Assembly (NCBI GenBank): GCA_026390135.1
Contig: JAPLGN010000054.1
Coordinates: forward strand, 1 to 64,000
Origin: Campylobacterales bacterium
GTDB lineage: Bacteria > Campylobacterota > Campylobacteria > Campylobacterales > Sulfurimonadaceae
DNA length: 64,000 bases
Reading direction: 5' to 3'
The stretch's first letter is position 1. Every line of letters starts with the position of its first letter. A program made the translations under genes and the position numbers. Under the pieces are notes generated by a model, which saw only the letters and a program-made list of their open reading frames with translations, did no database searches and was not told where the DNA came from. Below are positions 61,738 to 64,000 of the stretch, piece after piece.

Positions 61738-64000
61738 TTACAACTTTTCCCCTCTCAATCTCAATGCATTCGTAATCACTGATACCGAGCTGAAACTCAT
61801 TGCTGCCGCCGCAATCATCGGAGAGAGCAGTACTCCGAAAAACGGATAAAGGACTCCCGCCGCAATCGGTATCCCGGCACTGTTGTAAATAAAGGCAAAA
61901 AAGAGGTTCTGTCGGATATTGCGCATCGTGGCGCGGCTGAGACGGCGTGCGCGGACGATCCCGCGAAGGTCTCCTTTGACGAGGGTGATTCCTGCACTCT
62001 CCATCGCGACATCGGTTCCGCTCCCCATCGCGATCCCCACATGCGCTTGAGCCAGTGCGGGTGCGTCATTGATCCCGTCCCCTGCCATCGCGACGATATG
62101 CCCCTCCTCTTGGAGCTGTTTTATTACGTCAGCTTTCTGCTGAGGAAGCACCTCTGCCTCAACTCTATCGATCCCTAACGCCGCTCCGACCGCTTCAGCG
62201 GTGATGCGGCTGTCTCCGCTGAGCATCACAACAGTTATCCCCTCCTCGTGCAAATCACAGATCGCTTGTGCGGTGGTTGCTTTGATCGGATCGGCAACCC
62301 CGAGTATCCCCGCTAGCACATTATCGATAGCGAGGAACATCACGCTCTCCCCGTTTCGGCGCAAATCGTCCGCCTTTGCAGAGAGTCCTGCCGTTTCGAT
62401 TCCCAGTTCTTCCATCAGTTTGATATTTCCCAAGGCGATTTCCAACCCCTCGACTTTTCCGATAACCCCTTTGCCCGTTACCGATCGGAACTGATCCGTT
62501 TCACTCAGTGGCACTCCTCTCTCCTGCGCGGCATTCACTACCGCTGACGCAAGAGGATGTTCACTGGAACGCTCCAATGAGGCTGCCAAAGTAATAATCC
62601 TGTTTTCATCCCATCCCTCTTGAACGATAACGGAGACCAGTTTCGGTTTTCCCTCCGTCAACGTTCCCGTTTTATCGACGACGAGGGTATCGATTTTTTC
62701 CATCATCTCCAGTGCTTCGGCATTTTTGATCAAAACACCCTCCATTGCCCCTTTGCCGGTACCGACCATAATCGATATGGGTGTGGCCAATCCAAGCGCA
62801 CACGGACAAGCGATAATCAACACTGCGACGGCGTTGACGAGAGCATAACCTAACGAGGGTTCAGGGCCAAAAAGATACCAAACGATAAACGTCGCCACGG
62901 CGATAAAAATAACTACAGGGACAAAATAGCCCGACACCCGATCAGCACTCTTCTGAATCGGCGCACGGGAGCGCTGTGCTTGCGAAACCATTGAGACAAT
63001 CTGAGAGAGGAGCGTATCGGCTCCCACTTTCTGCGCCAGCATAATGAGACTTCCCGTCGTATTGATGGTCGCACCGATCAGATGCTCTCCGTTTTTTTTG
63101 GAGACGGGAATCGGTTCTCCGGTCACCATCGACTCATCCACATGACTCTCCCCTTCGACGACGATACCATCTACCGGAATTTTCTCACCCGGACGGATAC
63201 GGAGCCGATCCCCCGGCTGAACGAGTTTGAGGGATATCTCCTCTTCGCTTCCATCAGAACGGATAATACGCGCATTCTTCGCTGAGAGTCCCAGCAACAG
63301 CCGGATCGCATCGTTGGTTCGACTGCGAGCCCGAAGCTCCAATACCTGCCCCAGTAAGACAAGGGTGGTGATGACCGCTGCTGCTTCGAAATAAACCGGA
63401 ATAATCCCCATATGCATCGATAGATTTTCGGGGAAAATAGCAGGAAAAAGGACGGCAACGGCACTGTATATCCATGAGGTCGAAGTACCCAGTGCGATAA
63501 GTGTAAACATATTAAGGCTACGGTTACGAATCGATTCCCATGCCCTTACATAAAAAATCGATCCGCCCCACCATACGACCGGAGCGGATAAAAACATTTC
63601 AAGCCACTGTCGTTTTTCAGGATCTATCACTGCATCAAATTGTCTTGGAAAAATCTCTGCCCCCATCGCACTGATCAATACCACAACTGAGAACAGTATG
63701 CTGATCCAAAAACGACGCTTCATCGCATCGTATTCTGTCGTATCGTCTTCAAGTTGCAGTGTTTTTGGTTCAAGTGCCATACCGCATTTTGGACAGCTTC
63801 CCGGTCCTTTTTGCTCCACTTCAGGATGCATGGGACAAGTATAGAGAACACTCTCAGCTGTATCAAGTGAACAGCTATAATTGGGACAAGATGCGCTTTC
63901 AGAGGTGAGAAAGTTTTCAGGGTGCTCTAAAAATTTGTGCTGACAATGTTCGGAGCAAAAAAGGTAATGTTGATTTTTATAATCGCTTTGGTAGGGCGTA
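61738..64000 (-). CDS. copA: Copper/heavy-metal P1B-type ATPase CopA (5' end outside window)
   Basis: The frame is open to the right edge, so the N-terminus is missing. From the visible end: a YHS-type domain (CSEHC and HPENFL segments), a heavy-metal domain ([24 protein letters not shown]), then the P-type ATPase core with six to eight spans, VTGEPIPV, the metal-site CPC motif in [13 protein letters not shown], phosphorylated Asp in [15 protein letters not shown], and hinge [13 protein letters not shown]. It exports copper ions from the cytoplasm, probably Cu(I). Base composition appears more G+C-rich than neighbouring genes, which hints at separate origin. Confidence 0.93.
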   Translation of the reverse strand, partial: TPYQSDYKNQHYLFCSEHCQHKFLEHPENFLTSESASCPNYSCSLDTAESVLYTCPMHPEVEQKGPGSCPKCGMALEPKTLQLEDDTTEYDAMKRRFWISILFSVVVLISAMGAEIFPRQFDAVIDPEKRQWLEMFLSAPVVWWGGSIFYVRAWESIRNRSLNMFTLIALGTSTSWIYSAVAVLFPAIFPENLSMHMGIIPVYFEAAAVITTLVLLGQVLELRARSRTNDAIRLLLGLSAKNARIIRSDGSEEEISLKLVQPGDRLRIRPGEKIPVDGIVVEGESHVDESMVTGEPIPVSKKNGEHLIGATINTTGSLIMLAQKVGADTLLSQIVSMVSQAQRSRAPIQKSADRVSGYFVPVVIFIAVATFIVWYLFGPEPSLGYALVNAVAVLIIACPCALGLATPISIMVGTGKGAMEGVLIKNAEALEMMEKIDTLVVDKTGTLTEGKPKLVSVIVQEGWDENRIITLAASLERSSEHPLASAVVNAAQERGVPLSETDQFRSVTGKGVIGKVEGLEIALGNIKLMEELGIETAGLSAKADDLRRNGESVMFLAIDNVLAGILGVADPIKATTAQAICDLHEEGITVVMLSGDSRITAEAVGAALGIDRVEAEVLPQQKADVIKQLQEEGHIVAMAGDGINDAPALAQAHVGIAMGSGTDVAMESAGITLVKGDLRGIVRARRLSRATMRNIRQNLFFAFIYNSAGIPIAAGVLYPFFGVLLSPMIAAAAMSFSSVSVITNALRLRGEKL

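Overview
The window looks like chromosomal DNA of a denitrifying member of the Campylobacterota (Epsilonproteobacteria), probably close to Sulfuricurvum or Sulfurimonas. Reasons are the nap gene order napA-G-H-B-F-L-D, the long TrmB, the moderately AT-rich bases, and the general protein character. The assignment is from gene content and not from a database search.

Positions 1-33100 are a nitrogen-oxide respiration island. In order it holds the end of a TonB-dependent receptor, a DNR-like Crp/Fnr regulator, nirS (nitrite to NO), an nnrS-like haem-copper membrane protein, an Rrf2/NsrR-like regulator, the NO reductase operon norC-norB-norD-norQ-norE-norF, a sirohaem nitrite/sulfite reductase, an orphan response regulator, a moaA-HPP pair on the minus strand, a second Crp/Fnr regulator joined to a NarX-like P-box sensor with no kinase, the complete periplasmic nitrate reductase operon, a porin, an anaerobic ribonucleotide reductase operon (nrdD, a separate glycyl-radical tail ORF, nrdG), a small cytochrome c, and a TolC/HlyD/FtsX/ABC efflux operon on the minus strand. 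Nine boxes of the form TTGAY-N4-RTCAA lie here, and all serve promoters whose -10 hexamer sits at the same distance (about 29.5 bp from the box centre). This ties the scattered units into one Crp/Fnr (DNR/NnrR-like) regulon. The norCB promoter instead carries two copies of a CTAC-N6-GTAG element that also lies before the Rrf2 gene.

Positions 33100-54000 are mostly housekeeping: a lipoprotein, a gene-free stretch with a consensus promoter (candidate small RNA), a CAT-anticodon tRNA, rodA, an RluD-type pseudouridine synthase, a fibronectin-III lipoprotein, trmB, ftsE-ftsX-envC, flgH, a YqeY protein, a haem-binding GGDEF-EAL protein, a four-gene ATP-grasp/alpha-E/AstE-like operon, trpC, a TPR protein, two small enzymes, kdsB and a NifX-like protein.

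Positions 54000-64000 hold rpsO with an abnormal 5' end, an Rrf2 regulator before flhA, a DHH phosphoesterase, an ABC-F protein, an RsuA-type pseudouridine synthase, a BrnT/BrnA toxin-antitoxin pair with a consensus promoter, and a copper P-type ATPase that runs off the right edge. Two copies of a palindromic dispersed repeat flank nrdG and the ABC-F gene.

The most notable observations are the split class III ribonucleotide reductase, the shared promoter architecture across the respiration island, the kinase-less nitrate sensor, and an AstE-like paralogue that has lost its zinc ligands.
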